64,000 nucleotides of DNA, from positions 62,001 to 126,000 of the forward strand of contig NZ_MRDM01000032.1 in the NCBI RefSeq assembly GCF_002008165.1, given 5' to 3'. This stretch comes from Rhizobium laguerreae (GTDB taxonomy: Bacteria; Pseudomonadota; Alphaproteobacteria; Rhizobiales; Rhizobiaceae). A model generated the notes under the pieces. It did no database searches, was not told where the DNA came from, and saw nothing but the letters and a program-made list of their open reading frames with translations. Every line of letters starts with the position of its first letter. The stretch's first letter is position 1. This document shows, one piece after another, positions 1 through 11,400 of the stretch. A program made the translations under genes and the position numbers.

Positions 1-55
1 TGTCCGGGACGGTGCGGATTGCATCTGCGTTCGAGGTGCAGCGGATGCGGCGGCG

Positions 56-2211
<2,156 letters not shown>

Positions 2212-2289
2212 CCACTTTGCCAATCGCGCAAAGTCCGTTACCGTCACCGCCGACCTACACCGTCATCGCAAATCGGAGGAAACTACTTA

Positions 2290-3699
2290 ATGGCGACCGC
2301 AAGCGAAATTCTGAAGCAGATCAAGGAGAACGACGTAAAGTTCGTCGATCTGCGTTTCACCGACCCGAAGGGCAAGTTGCAGCATGTGACGATGGACGTT
2401 GTCTGCGTCGATGAAGACATGTTCGCTGATGGCGTGATGTTCGACGGCTCGTCGATCGGCGGCTGGAAGGCCATCAACGAGTCCGACATGGTGCTGATGC
2501 CCGATACCGAAACGGTGCATATGGACCCATTCTTCGCCCAGTCGACCATGGTTATCGTCTGCGACATCCTCGATCCGGTTTCCGGCGAGGCCTACAACCG
2601 CGATCCACGCGGCACTGCCAAGAAGGCCGAAGCCTACCTCAAGGCATCCGGCATCGGCGATACGGTCTTCGTCGGCCCGGAAGCCGAATTCTTCGTTTTC
2701 GACGACGTCAAGTACAAGGCCGATCCCTACAATACCGGCTTCAAGCTCGATTCGACCGAACTTCCGTCGAACGACGATACCGATTACGAAACAGGCAACC
2801 TCGGCCATCGCCCGCGCGTCAAGGGCGGCTATTTCCCGGTTCCCCCCGTCGATAGCGCCCAGGACATGCGTTCGGAAATGCTGACGGTGCTCTCCGAAAT
2901 GGGCGTCGTCGTCGAAAAGCATCACCATGAAGTCGCGGCCGCCCAGCACGAACTCGGCATCAAGTTCGATACGCTGGTGCGCAACGCCGACAAGATGCAG
3001 ATCTACAAATACGTCGTGCACCAGGTGGCCAACGCCTACGGCAAGACGGCGACCTTCATGCCGAAGCCGATCTTCGGCGACAATGGCTCGGGCATGCATG
3101 TGCACCAATCGATCTGGAAGGGCGGCAAGCCGACCTTTGCCGGCGACGAATATGCCGGCCTTTCCGAGAGCTGCCTGTTCTATATCGGCGGCATCATCAA
3201 GCATGCCAAGGCGATCAACGCCTTCACCAATCCGTCGACGAACTCCTACAAGCGCCTCGTCCCGGGTTACGAAGCCCCTGTGCTGCTGGCCTATTCGGCC
3301 CGCAACCGCTCGGCTTCCTGCCGCATTCCGTTCGGCTCCAACCCGAAGGCCAAGCGCGTCGAAGTCCGTTTCCCGGATCCGACCGCCAACCCCTATCTCG
3401 CCTTTGCCGCCATGCTGATGGCCGGCCTCGACGGCATCAAGAACAAGATCCATCCCGGCAAGGCCATGGACAAGGATCTCTACGACCTGCCGCCGAAGGA
3501 ATTGAAGAAGATCCCGACCGTCTGCGGCTCGTTGCGCGAAGCACTCGAAAGCCTCGACAAGGACCGCAAGTTCCTGACGGCCGGCGGCGTCTTCGACGAC
3601 GATCAGATCGATGCCTTCATCGAGCTGAAGATGGCTGAGGTGATGCGTTTCGAAATGACGCCGCATCCGGTCGAATACGATATGTACTATTCGGCCTGA
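2290..3699 (+). CDS. glnA: Type I glutamine synthetase
   Basis: This dodecameric cytoplasmic enzyme makes glutamine from glutamate, ammonia and ATP and is the main ammonium-assimilating step. The 469-residue product has the usual GSI length. It shows the beta-Grasp segment near residue 50 ([10 protein letters not shown]), the ATP-binding [16 protein letters not shown] and the glutamate-flap region [17 protein letters not shown]. Tyr398 counting Met, in KDLYDLPP, is the conserved adenylylation site, so it is the adenylylation-controlled form. GGAGG lies upstream of the ATG. It is probably transcribed with glnB; a second promoter in the 78-base gap is possible but I could not define one. Confidence 0.98.
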   Translation: MATASEILKQIKENDVKFVDLRFTDPKGKLQHVTMDVVCVDEDMFADGVMFDGSSIGGWKAINESDMVLMPDTETVHMDPFFAQSTMVIVCDILDPVSGEAYNRDPRGTAKKAEAYLKASGIGDTVFVGPEAEFFVFDDVKYKADPYNTGFKLDSTELPSNDDTDYETGNLGHRPRVKGGYFPVPPVDSAQDMRSEMLTVLSEMGVVVEKHHHEVAAAQHELGIKFDTLVRNADKMQIYKYVVHQVANAYGKTATFMPKPIFGDNGSGMHVHQSIWKGGKPTFAGDEYAGLSESCLFYIGGIIKHAKAINAFTNPSTNSYKRLVPGYEAPVLLAYSARNRSASCRIPFGSNPKAKRVEVRFPDPTANPYLAFAAMLMAGLDGIKNKIHPGKAMDKDLYDLPPKELKKIPTVCGSLREALESLDKDRKFLTAGGVFDDDQIDAFIELKMAEVMRFEMTPHPVEYDMYYSA

Positions 3700-3720
3700 T
3701 CGGCCGCAAACACAGAAAGT

Positions 3721-3736
3721 CCCGGCCCGCCGGGGC
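3721..3736 (+). terminator. Possible glnA terminator
   Basis: A short GC-rich hairpin (CCCGG with CCGGG around a 4-base loop) sits about 20 bases after the glnA stop. No T-tract follows, so a role in termination is uncertain. Confidence 0.35.
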
Positions 3737-3762
3737 TCTCGCCTCCCAGGTCATGGACGCCA

Positions 3763-3864
3763 CTACGGCGCCGCGCGTCTATCAGACGCGCAAAGGACGC
3801 TGTAGAACTTGGAGTGCTGCATAATTTTGTCCTTAAATCGGTTCCGATTTAAGGAGTTATGCAG
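3763..3864 (+). repeat. Dispersed intergenic repeat, family A, copy 1
   Basis: About 102 bases that recur in diverged form at 18713-18817 (inverted) and 23241-23344. Shared landmarks in order are a small hairpin (GCGCGTCTATCAGACGCGC here), AAAGGACGCTGTAG, a TTGGAGTGCTGCATAATTTT-like block, an AAATCGG/CCGATTT hairpin, and a terminal ATGCAG. It lies between glnA and hspQ. No reading frame is evident. It resembles the palindromic intergenic elements common in Rhizobium chromosomes. Confidence 0.85.
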
Positions 3865-3958
3865 AAGGAGGATATGACGTTCATGTGACGAACTCGCGCA
3901 CAAATCTTGATTTGCGCGGCACCAATCACCAAATTTGGTGATGAAAGGAAGTCGTACC

Positions 3959-4288
3959 ATGAAAGAAAGAGTAGCAAAGTTCAGTATCGGCGAAGTGGTT
4001 CGGCACAAGGTTTTTCCGTTTCGCGGCGTCATCTTCGACGTTGATCCGGAGTTCGCGAATACGGAGGAATGGTGGAATTCCATTCCCGCCGAGGTGCGTC
4101 CGAGCAGGGACCAGCCCTTCTATCACCTGCTCGCCGAGAATGACGAAAGCGAATATGTCGCTTACGTCTCCGAGCAAAACCTGACGAACGACGAAAGCGG
4201 TACGCCGCTTCGCAACCCGCAGATCTACCAGATTTTCGATCAGGCCCCGTCAGGGCAGTTCAAACCCAAGATGAGCTTCGCCCACTAA
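3959..4288 (+). CDS. hspQ: Heat shock protein HspQ (YccV-like, hemimethylated-DNA-binding family)
   Basis: The 109-residue protein matches the HspQ/YccV fold: KFSIGEVVRHKVFPFRGVIF at the N-terminus, DVDPEFANTEEWW, then PFYHLLAENDESEYVAYVSEQNL. In enterobacteria this protein was described as binding hemimethylated DNA and as an adaptor stimulating Lon; its role in rhizobia is inferred only. The ATG at 3959 is preferred because AGGAAG lies 7 bases upstream; the frame could also open at 3935 or 3941. It stands alone between a repeat and a strong terminator. Confidence 0.93.
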   Translation: MKERVAKFSIGEVVRHKVFPFRGVIFDVDPEFANTEEWWNSIPAEVRPSRDQPFYHLLAENDESEYVAYVSEQNLTNDESGTPLRNPQIYQIFDQAPSGQFKPKMSFAH

Positions 4289-4312
4289 CCCACTCGTGCC
4301 GATCGTTGAATC

Positions 4313-4346
4313 AAGGCCTCGCTTCTCCCGGCGAGGCCTTTTCTTT
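4313..4346 (+). terminator. Rho-independent terminator of hspQ
   Basis: Nine-base stem AAGGCCTCG / CGAGGCCTT with a ten-base loop, followed by TTCTTT, 25 bases after the hspQ stop. Confidence 0.85.
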
Positions 4347-4350
4347 GCGA

Positions 4351-4383
4351 AACAAAAAACCCGGCGCGAAGCCGGGTTTCTGT
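4351..4383 (-). terminator. Terminator of the IalB-like gene, possibly bidirectional
   Basis: Nine-base stem AAACCCGGC / GCCGGGTTT with loop GCGAA. On the minus strand it is followed by a T-rich run (TTTTTTGTTT), as expected for the gene ending at 4403. Together with the hspQ terminator it separates two convergent genes. Confidence 0.85.
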
Positions 4384-4402
4384 TTCAAAGAAAGTGGCAG
4401 GA

Positions 4403-5065
4403 TTACTGCGCCTTGGCTGCCTTCTGGGCGTCTTCCAACTTCTTGCGGGCTTCTTCGGCCTTCTTCTGCATGCCTTCCTGGAGGCTGCGCTGGCTTTCGG
4501 CGAGCTTGGATTCGGAAACCGGTTCGCCGTCGTAAGCGCCGGTGAAGCCTTCAAGCGAAATCTTGATCGGGTTCGGGGCGCGGCGGAAGTTGATCGAAGT
4601 GAAGATCACGTCGCTGCCCTTCTTGAGGCTGGCGATCATCGCGTCGGTCAGCGGAATTTCGGCGGTGCACTTGTCCGGCAGGCAGACGGCGTAATCGAGC
4701 TTCTGGCCCTTGCCGCCGTCGATCTGCATGATGACGCCGGGAGGAACGAGGCGTGCCGTGGGAACCGAGACCTGCAGGAGCTTGCGGTTGATCTTGCCGG
4801 AAACCGAGATCAGGCCGACGGCCGTGACGAGCTGGCCGCCATTGGCGAGGATCAGGTTCTGGACAACACAGATGTCGTTGTCTTCCTGCTTGCTGCAGGT
4901 CTTGTACCAGCCGAGCTTCGGCGCTCCTGCGGCCTGTGCCGGGGCATCGGCCGGAGCCTGTGCCGCCGCATCCTGTGCGAAGGAGGAGACCGGAGCCGAA
5001 GCGCCGAACACCACTGCCAGAACGGACAGTGCTGCCCGCATTTTCTTTTCAGACTTGAACATCAT
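4403..5065 (-). CDS. Invasion-associated locus B (IalB) family secreted protein
   Basis: The 220-residue product has an N-terminal signal peptide (MMFKSEKK, a hydrophobic stretch, then SSFAQDA), an Ala/Pro-rich linker, and the IalB domain with paired cysteines (YKTCSKQEDNDICVVQ and YAVCLPDKC) and the IALB-like core near FTSINFRRAPNPI. The tail is a charged helix rich in Glu, Lys and Ala. IalB was named from Bartonella, where it aids erythrocyte invasion; in free-living and symbiotic alphaproteobacteria the function is unknown, probably periplasmic or envelope-associated. Tandem ATGs at 5065 and 5062 are both possible, with GGA about 7 bases upstream. It is monocistronic. Confidence 0.9.
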   Translation of the reverse strand: MMFKSEKKMRAALSVLAVVFGASAPVSSFAQDAAAQAPADAPAQAAGAPKLGWYKTCSKQEDNDICVVQNLILANGGQLVTAVGLISVSGKINRKLLQVSVPTARLVPPGVIMQIDGGKGQKLDYAVCLPDKCTAEIPLTDAMIASLKKGSDVIFTSINFRRAPNPIKISLEGFTGAYDGEPVSESKLAESQRSLQEGMQKKAEEARKKLEDAQKAAKAQ

Positions 5066-5350
5066 AACGAATTCCGTCTCCTGATATCCGTTCGGGGCAG
5101 CGGTTTGCCGCCCCAACCATCGGGTCGTTCGGCACTCCACCTCTTAAAAAAATAAGGCAAATGCATGACCCCTAAACTTCGGGTTCACCTGTTACATCGC
5201 AGCGTTCAAGATATCCAGCTTTTCTTTGGCAATTTGAGGTGCATTTCGTCGCGAAGCCAAAGAAATCGCCGATCCGTGTTGGAATCGGTCGACCCCATGA
5301 TAATCTTGGCGTGAATCATGCCCCGTTTTTCACGGCTCAAGGATTGCCGA

Positions 5351-7156
5351 ATGCTCCGGATCGTCGTCCCCCTCGTCCTCTCGCTGCTGCTGTGCGGCAC
5401 TGTCGCTGCCGAGCCGCTGCACGGCATCGCGATGCACGGCGAGCCGGCCTTGCCGGCCGACTACAAACACTTCCCTTACGTCAATCCCGACGTGAAAAAG
5501 GGCGGCAAGATCACCTATGGCGTGGTCGGCACCTTCGACAACCTCAACCCGTTCATCCTCAAGAGCATGCGCACGACGGCGCGCGGCATGTGGGATCCTG
5601 ATTATGGCAATCTCGTCTACGAATCGCTGATGCAGCGCTCCAGGGACGAGCCCTTCACGCTCTACGGCCTGCTGGCCGAGACGGTGGAATGGGACGACGA
5701 CCGGAGCTTCATCCAGTTCAACCTCAATCCGAAGGCGAAATGGGCCGATGGCCAGCCGGTGACGCCCGAGGATGTGATGTTCACATTCGAGCTGATGCGC
5801 GACAAGGGCCGCGTGCCCTTTGCCAACCGCCTCAACGTCGTCGCCAAGATGGAGAAGGTCGGCGAACACAGCGTGCGCTTCACCTTCAACGACAAGGCCG
5901 ACCGCGAGACGCCGCTGATCTTCGGCCTGTTCCCGGTGCTGCCGAGACATGCGATCGATCCGGCAACCTTCGACCGGTCGTCGCTGACGGCGCCGGTCGG
6001 CTCCGGTCCCTACAAGGTGAAGACGGTGAAGCCCGGCGAGAGCATCACCTATGAGCGCGATCCGAATTACTGGGGCAAGGACATTCCTGCCAAGGTCGGC
6101 ACCGACAATTACGACCAGATCACCGTCCAGTATTTCCTGCAGGAGACAACGCTGTTCGAGGCCTTCAAGAAGGGCGATGTCGACATCTATCCCGACGGCA
6201 ATCCCGGTCATTGGGCCAATGCCTATAATTTCCCCGCCGTCACCTCGGGGGTTGTGGTCAAGGACGTGTTCACACCGAAACTGCCGAGCGGCATGCTCGG
6301 ATTCGTGTTCAACACGCGCCGGCCGATCTTCGCCGATCCCAAGGTGCGCGAAGGTCTGTCGCTGGTGTTCGACTTCGAATGGGCGAACAAGAACCTTTAT
6401 TCCGGCGCCTATAAACGCACGCAGAGCTTCTGGCAGAATTCCGAGCTGTCGAGTTTCGGCGTTCCCGCCAACGCGGCCGAGCTTGCCCTGCTCGGGCCGA
6501 TCAAGGACAAGATCGCGCCGGAGATTCTCGACGGCACCTACAAGCTGCCGGTCACCGACGGTTCCGGCCGCGACCGCAATGTGCTGAAACAGGCCGTCGA
6601 GCAGTTGAAACAGGGCGGCTATACGATCCAGGGCGGGAAGATGAACGACGCCTCCGGCCGCCAGCTCGCCTTCGAGATCATGACGCAGAATGCCGACCAG
6701 GAGAAGCTCGCCCTCGCCTATCAGCGTTCGCTGCAGACGATCGGCATCGCCGTTTCGATCCGCACCGTCGACGATTCGCAGTATCAGAGCCGGACGAACA
6801 GCTTCGACTACGACATGATCATGAAGTCCTACACGTCCTCGCTGTCGCCCGGAAACGAACAGCTCGGCCGCTGGTCTTCGGCCGCCAAGACCCGCGAGGG
6901 CAGCGACAGTTTCGCGGGCGCTGCCGACCCGGATCTCGATGCGTTGATCGATCACCTGCTCCGGGCGCGCACGGCCGAGGATTTCACCGCGGCGGTGCGC
7001 TCCTACGACCGGCTGCTGCTGTCCAGCCATTACGTGCTGCCGCTCTATCATATGGGTCAGCAATGGGTGGCGCGTAGCAAACGCATCGGCCATCCCGACG
7101 CGGTGCCGCTCTATGGCTATCAGCTGCCGCTATGGTGGGATACGAGCGCCCAATAA
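5351..7156 (+). CDS. Extracellular solute-binding protein family 5, YejA-like (oligopeptide/microcin C type)
   Basis: The 601-residue protein has a signal peptide (MLRIVVPLVLSLLLCGTVAA) and the YejA-type start HGIAMHGEPALPADYKHF followed by VNPDVKKGGKITYG and FDNLNPFI. Later family 5 features include WADGQPVTPEDVMFTFELM and GSGPYKV. It should bind an extended peptide-like ligand in the periplasm and deliver it to an ABC permease. The ATG at 5351 is chosen because AAGGA lies 8 bases upstream and it opens directly into the signal peptide; an in-frame ATG at 5318 would add 11 residues. No permease or ATPase gene is adjacent, so its transporter must be elsewhere. Confidence 0.9.
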   Translation: MLRIVVPLVLSLLLCGTVAAEPLHGIAMHGEPALPADYKHFPYVNPDVKKGGKITYGVVGTFDNLNPFILKSMRTTARGMWDPDYGNLVYESLMQRSRDEPFTLYGLLAETVEWDDDRSFIQFNLNPKAKWADGQPVTPEDVMFTFELMRDKGRVPFANRLNVVAKMEKVGEHSVRFTFNDKADRETPLIFGLFPVLPRHAIDPATFDRSSLTAPVGSGPYKVKTVKPGESITYERDPNYWGKDIPAKVGTDNYDQITVQYFLQETTLFEAFKKGDVDIYPDGNPGHWANAYNFPAVTSGVVVKDVFTPKLPSGMLGFVFNTRRPIFADPKVREGLSLVFDFEWANKNLYSGAYKRTQSFWQNSELSSFGVPANAAELALLGPIKDKIAPEILDGTYKLPVTDGSGRDRNVLKQAVEQLKQGGYTIQGGKMNDASGRQLAFEIMTQNADQEKLALAYQRSLQTIGIAVSIRTVDDSQYQSRTNSFDYDMIMKSYTSSLSPGNEQLGRWSSAAKTREGSDSFAGAADPDLDALIDHLLRARTAEDFTAAVRSYDRLLLSSHYVLPLYHMGQQWVARSKRIGHPDAVPLYGYQLPLWWDTSAQ

Positions 7157-7221
7157 GAAGCAGCCGAACCGCCCCGGCTTAAATGTCTCCCCTGGAGACG
7201 CACAGAATAAGGAAAATCATC

Positions 7222-7893
7222 ATGGAGCGTATCACCATCGACGTCGTCTCGGATGTCGTCTGCCCCTGGTGCTATCTCGGCAAGGCGCGGCTGGACCTCG
7301 CCATCGCCGAGGTGCAAGACGAGATCGGCGTCGACATCAACTGGCGGCCGTACCGGCTCAATCCCGACTATCCGAAGGAGGGCGTCGACCAGAAGAAGGC
7401 GCTGGCTGAGAAGCTCGGCGGCGAGGAGCGCGTGGCGCAGGCGCACAAGATGCTCACCGATTACGGCCGCGAAGTCGGTGTCGCCTTCAATTTCGAAGCG
7501 ATCAAGATCGGCCCGAACACGCTCGATGCGCATCGGCTGATCCACTGGGCGATGATCGAAGGCCGCGAGAAGCAGGACAAGGTTGTTGCCGCGCTGTTCA
7601 AGGCGAATTTCGAGGAAGGCCGCAATGTCGGCGACCATGCTGTGCTGCTCGATATCGCCGAAAAATCGGGCCTCGACCGCTCGGTCATCACCTCACTTCT
7701 TGCCTCCGATGCCGACCGCGATCTGATCGTCGCCGAGATCAAGGCGGCCCAGGAGATGGGAGTCAACGGCGTGCCCTTCTTCATCTTCGACCAGCAATAT
7801 GCCGTCAGCGGCGCGCAGACGCCCGACGTTCTCGCCAATGCGTTGCGCGACATCGCCAAGGCGAAAGCCGAGGCGCGGTCGGGCATGAACTAA
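7222..7893 (+). CDS. DsbA-family oxidoreductase (FrnE-like)
   Basis: This is a 223-residue thioredoxin-fold protein with the redox motif CPWC at Cys14-Cys17 and the cis-Pro loop GVNGVPFFIF near residues 178-187. The helical insertion between them (WRPYRLNPDYPKEG onward) is typical of FrnE/2-hydroxychromene-2-carboxylate isomerase relatives. There is no signal peptide, so it is probably cytoplasmic. AAGGAAAA precedes the ATG. It follows the YejA-like gene by 65 bases and may be cotranscribed. The substrate is unknown; a role in thiol stress handling is inferred from family. Confidence 0.9.
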   Translation: MERITIDVVSDVVCPWCYLGKARLDLAIAEVQDEIGVDINWRPYRLNPDYPKEGVDQKKALAEKLGGEERVAQAHKMLTDYGREVGVAFNFEAIKIGPNTLDAHRLIHWAMIEGREKQDKVVAALFKANFEEGRNVGDHAVLLDIAEKSGLDRSVITSLLASDADRDLIVAEIKAAQEMGVNGVPFFIFDQQYAVSGAQTPDVLANALRDIAKAKAEARSGMN

Positions 7894-7910
7894 CGCTGCC
7901 GGCTCCAGGT

Positions 7911-8378
7911 TCAGCCCAGAACCGGAACGCAGCGCACATCAGTCTTCACCGAATTTGCAATGAAGCATTCGCCGTGAGCGCGATCGTGTAGAGCTTCCAG
8001 CTCGCTCAGCGAGGGCTGCTTTTCGCCGCTGAAGACGACATGCGGACGGAGGGTCACTACGGTCATGGCGAGGCGGCCTTCGGCATTCTTCTCCATGATG
8101 CCCTCGGCGGCATCGGTGTAGCTGTCGACGCAAAAGCGCTGTTTGGCGGCGATCGACAGGAACCAGAGCATGTGGCAGCTGGAGAGCGAGGCGACGAAAG
8201 CTTCCTCCGGATCGACGGCATCTTCGGCGGAATGGGGCAGCGGAACGACATGCGAGGAGGAAGACGCCCGCACCTCGACGCCACCGTCGAAGGTCCAGCG
8301 GTGGACGCGGCTGTAGCGGTTGTCGGTGAAGGTCTCGCCGTTGCGCTGCCAGGCAATCGTTGCGCCGTATGTTGCCAT
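7911..8378 (-). CDS. OsmC family peroxiredoxin-like protein
   Basis: The 155-residue OsmC-fold protein carries the two family cysteines, Cys68 in ASLSSCHMLWFL and Cys138 in HGECFIANSVKTDV, so it may reduce organic hydroperoxides. The start at 8378 has AAGGAGA 6-7 bases upstream; the open frame extends further into a hairpin repeat, which argues against an upstream start. It is convergent with the DsbA-like gene, only 17 bases away, and downstream of mfd on the same strand across a strong hairpin, so probably a separate transcript. Confidence 0.92.
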   Translation of the reverse strand: MATYGATIAWQRNGETFTDNRYSRVHRWTFDGGVEVRASSSSHVVPLPHSAEDAVDPEEAFVASLSSCHMLWFLSIAAKQRFCVDSYTDAAEGIMEKNAEGRLAMTVVTLRPHVVFSGEKQPSLSELEALHDRAHGECFIANSVKTDVRCVPVLG

Positions 8379-8398
8379 CCTTGTCTCCTTTTTCCACA

Positions 8399-8440
8399 CA
8401 ATTCCGGACGCAAAACTGCGGCACAGTTTTGCTGGAATTG
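8399..8440. repeat. Hairpin intergenic element, family C
   Basis: A two-part stem, CAATTCC/GGAATTG outside and CAAAACTG/CAGTTTTG inside, around the loop CGGCA. It sits 3 bases beyond the mfd stop and just ahead of osmC. Its sequence looks like the short palindromic elements repeated in rhizobial genomes, and it could end mfd transcription or process the transcript. Confidence 0.7.
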
Positions 8441-8442
8441 CT

Positions 8443-11400
8443 CTATTTCGCAAATTCAGCCAGCTGCGTCATGATGACGGCAGCGCCCTGCAGGCGTTTT
8501 TCCGGCGTCGGCAGGTCGCGGGTCAGGAACAGGCTGTGGTCGGGGCGGATCTTCGCCATCGTGCCCTGCTTGCCGATATAACCGACGAGGTTCGCCGGGT
8601 TGGGGAATTCCTTGTTGCGGAACTGCACGACGACGCCCTTCGGGCCGGCATCGAGCTTTTCGACATTGGCGGTGCGGCAGAGCGACTTGATGTAGACGAT
8701 CTTCAGCAGGTGCTGAACTTCGATCGGCATCGGGCCGAAGCGGTCGATCATCTCGGCGCCGAAGCCGTCGATCTCCTTGAGTTCGGTGATTTCGCCAAGG
8801 CGGCGGTAGAGCGCCATGCGCAGATGCAGGTCGGGAACGTAAGTTTCCGGGATCATCACCGTCGTGCCGACGGAGATCTGCGGCGACCAGCCGGTGTCGT
8901 GGATCTCGTCGACACCCTTGACCTCGGCGACCGCCTCTTCCAGCATCTGCTGGTAAAGCTCGAAGCCGACCTCCTTGATATGGCCGGACTGCTCCTCGCC
9001 GAGCAGATTGCCGGCGCCGCGGATATCGAGATCGTGGCTTGCCAACTGGAAGCCGGCACCGAGCGTATCCAGCGACTGCAGCACCTTGAGGCGGCGTTCG
9101 GCGGTGGCCGTCAGCACCTTATTAACAGGCAGGGTGAAGAGCGCAAAAGCGCGCACCTTCGAGCGGCCGACGCGGCCGCGCAGCTGATAGAGCTGGGCAA
9201 GGCCGAACATGTCGGCGCGGTGGACGATCAGCGTATTGGCGGTGGGTACGTCGAGGCCGGATTCGACGATGGTGGTCGACAACAGCACGTCGTAACGGCC
9301 TTCGTAGAAAGCGTTCATGATGTCTTCGAGTTCGCCGGCCGGCATCTGGCCATGTGCGACGGCGACCTTCAGTTCCGGCAAATCCGACTGCAGGAAGGCA
9401 TGCACGTCCTCGAGATCGGCAAGCCTTGGGCAGACATAGAAGCTTTGGCCGCCGCGATAATGCTCGCGCATCAGCGTCTCGCGGATGACCAGGCTGTCAA
9501 AAGGCGAAATGAAGGTGCGCACCGCCATGCGGTCGACCGGCGGGGTGGTGATCAGCGACAATTCGCGCACACCGGTCATGGCGAGCTGCAGGGTGCGCGG
9601 GATCGGCGTTGCCGACAGCGTCAGCACGTGCACGTCGCTCTTCAATTCCTTCAGCCGCTCCTTGTGCTTGACGCCGAAATGCTGTTCCTCGTCGATGACG
9701 AGCAGACCGAGATTGGCGAATTTGATGCCGGCGCCGAGCAGCGCATGGGTGCCGACGACGATATCGGTCTTGCCTTCCGCCACTTCCTTCTTGGTCAGCG
9801 CCAGTTCCTTGGCGCCGACGAGGCGCGAGGCCTGCTGGATGCGCACCGGCAGACCACGGAAACGGTCGGAGAAGGTCTTGAAATGCTGGCGGGAAAGCAG
9901 TGTCGTCGGCACGACGACGGCGACCTGGGCGCCGTTCATCGCCGCGACGAAGGCAGCGCGCAGCGCTACTTCGGTCTTGCCGAAGCCGACGTCGCCACAG
10001 ACGAGGCGGTCCATCGGCCGGCCGGCACCGAGATCGGAGCGCACGGCTTCGATGGCGTTTTCCTGGTCCTCGGTCTCGTCATAGGGGAAGCGGGCAGCGA
10101 ATTCGTCGTAAAGGCCTTCCGGCGTCGTCAGCATCGGCGCATGGCGCGTCAGGCGCTCGGCGGCGATGCGGATCAGCGCATCGGCCATGTCGAGCAGGCG
10201 CTTCTTGAGCTTGGCCTTGCGCATCTGCCAGGCGCCGCCACCGAGCTTGTCGAGCTGGGCTTCGGTGCCCTCGCCGCCGTAACGCGAGAGAAGATCGATG
10301 TTTTCGACCGGCAGGAAGAGCTTGGCCTCGTCGGCATATTGCAGTTCGAGGCAGGCATGCGGCGCACCTGCGGCCTCGATGGTCCTCAGCCCGATGAAGC
10401 GGCCGATGCCATGTTCGGCGTGGACGACGATCGAGCCCTCATCGAGGCCCGCGACTTCCGAGATGAAATCGGCGGCGCGCTTGCGGCGCTTGGAGCGGCG
10501 CACCATGCGGTCGCCGAGGATGTCCTGCTCGCCGATGACGACGAGGTCGCCGGCCTCGAAGCCGGCTTCGAGACTGAGTACGGCAGCAGCAGCCTCACCT
10601 CTCGCCAGCGAGCCGACATCCTTCAGCGCCTCGATCGGCTTTACCTTTTCCAGGCCATGTTCGTTCAACACCTGCAGCAGGCGCTCCAGCGAGCCTTCGG
10701 TCCAGGCGGTGACGAGCACTTTCGCGCCGGCAGCGCGCCGGTCGGCAATATGCTTGACGACGACGTCGAAGATGTTAATCCGTTCGGCATCGCCGCCGCC
10801 TTCGGCGTTCGAGCGAGCCCAGCGCTGGCCCTGGCGAGCGTCGACATTGACGACCCGCCTTGCCTCGCCCTCATGCTCGTTGAAGGGGCTGATGCGGATC
10901 GCGCCGAGAGCGTCGAGGGTTTTGCCGAAAAGCTTGCTGTCGAGATAGAGCTGGCCCGGCGTCACCGGCTTGTAGGGCGTGCCCTGCGTCATCCCCTTGG
11001 CCGGCTGGCCGGAGTTCAGGCGGGCATCGTAATAGTCGAAAACGAGCTTGGAGCGCTCTTCGGCTGCTTCACGTACCGTATGGTCGATGACGATCCGGAA
11101 GCCGCTCAAATAATCGAAGACGGTATCGAGCTTCTCGTAGAAAAGCGGCAGCCAGTGCTCCATGCCGGGGTAACGGCGGCCTTCGGAGACGGCGAGATAG
11201 AGCGCGTCGTCGCGTGTGGTCGCGCCGAAAGCGGAGAGGTAATTCTTGCGGAAACGGCTGATCGTATCGGGCGTCAGCGTCACCTCGCTCATCGGATTGA
11301 GATCGAGGGAACGCACCTGCCCGATCGTGCGCTGGCTGGCCGGATCGAAGGAGCGGATGCTTTCCAGCGTGTCGCCGAAGAAATCGAGGCGGACCGGCTC

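Noticed and set aside
2287-3666. Minus-strand open frame of 459 codons opposite glnA
   Set aside because: Antisense shadow of a fully recognised glutamine synthetase gene.
5330-7093. Minus-strand open frame of 587 codons opposite the YejA-like gene
   Set aside because: Antisense shadow with no ribosome site or family motif; the plus-strand product has a signal peptide and clear family 5 features.
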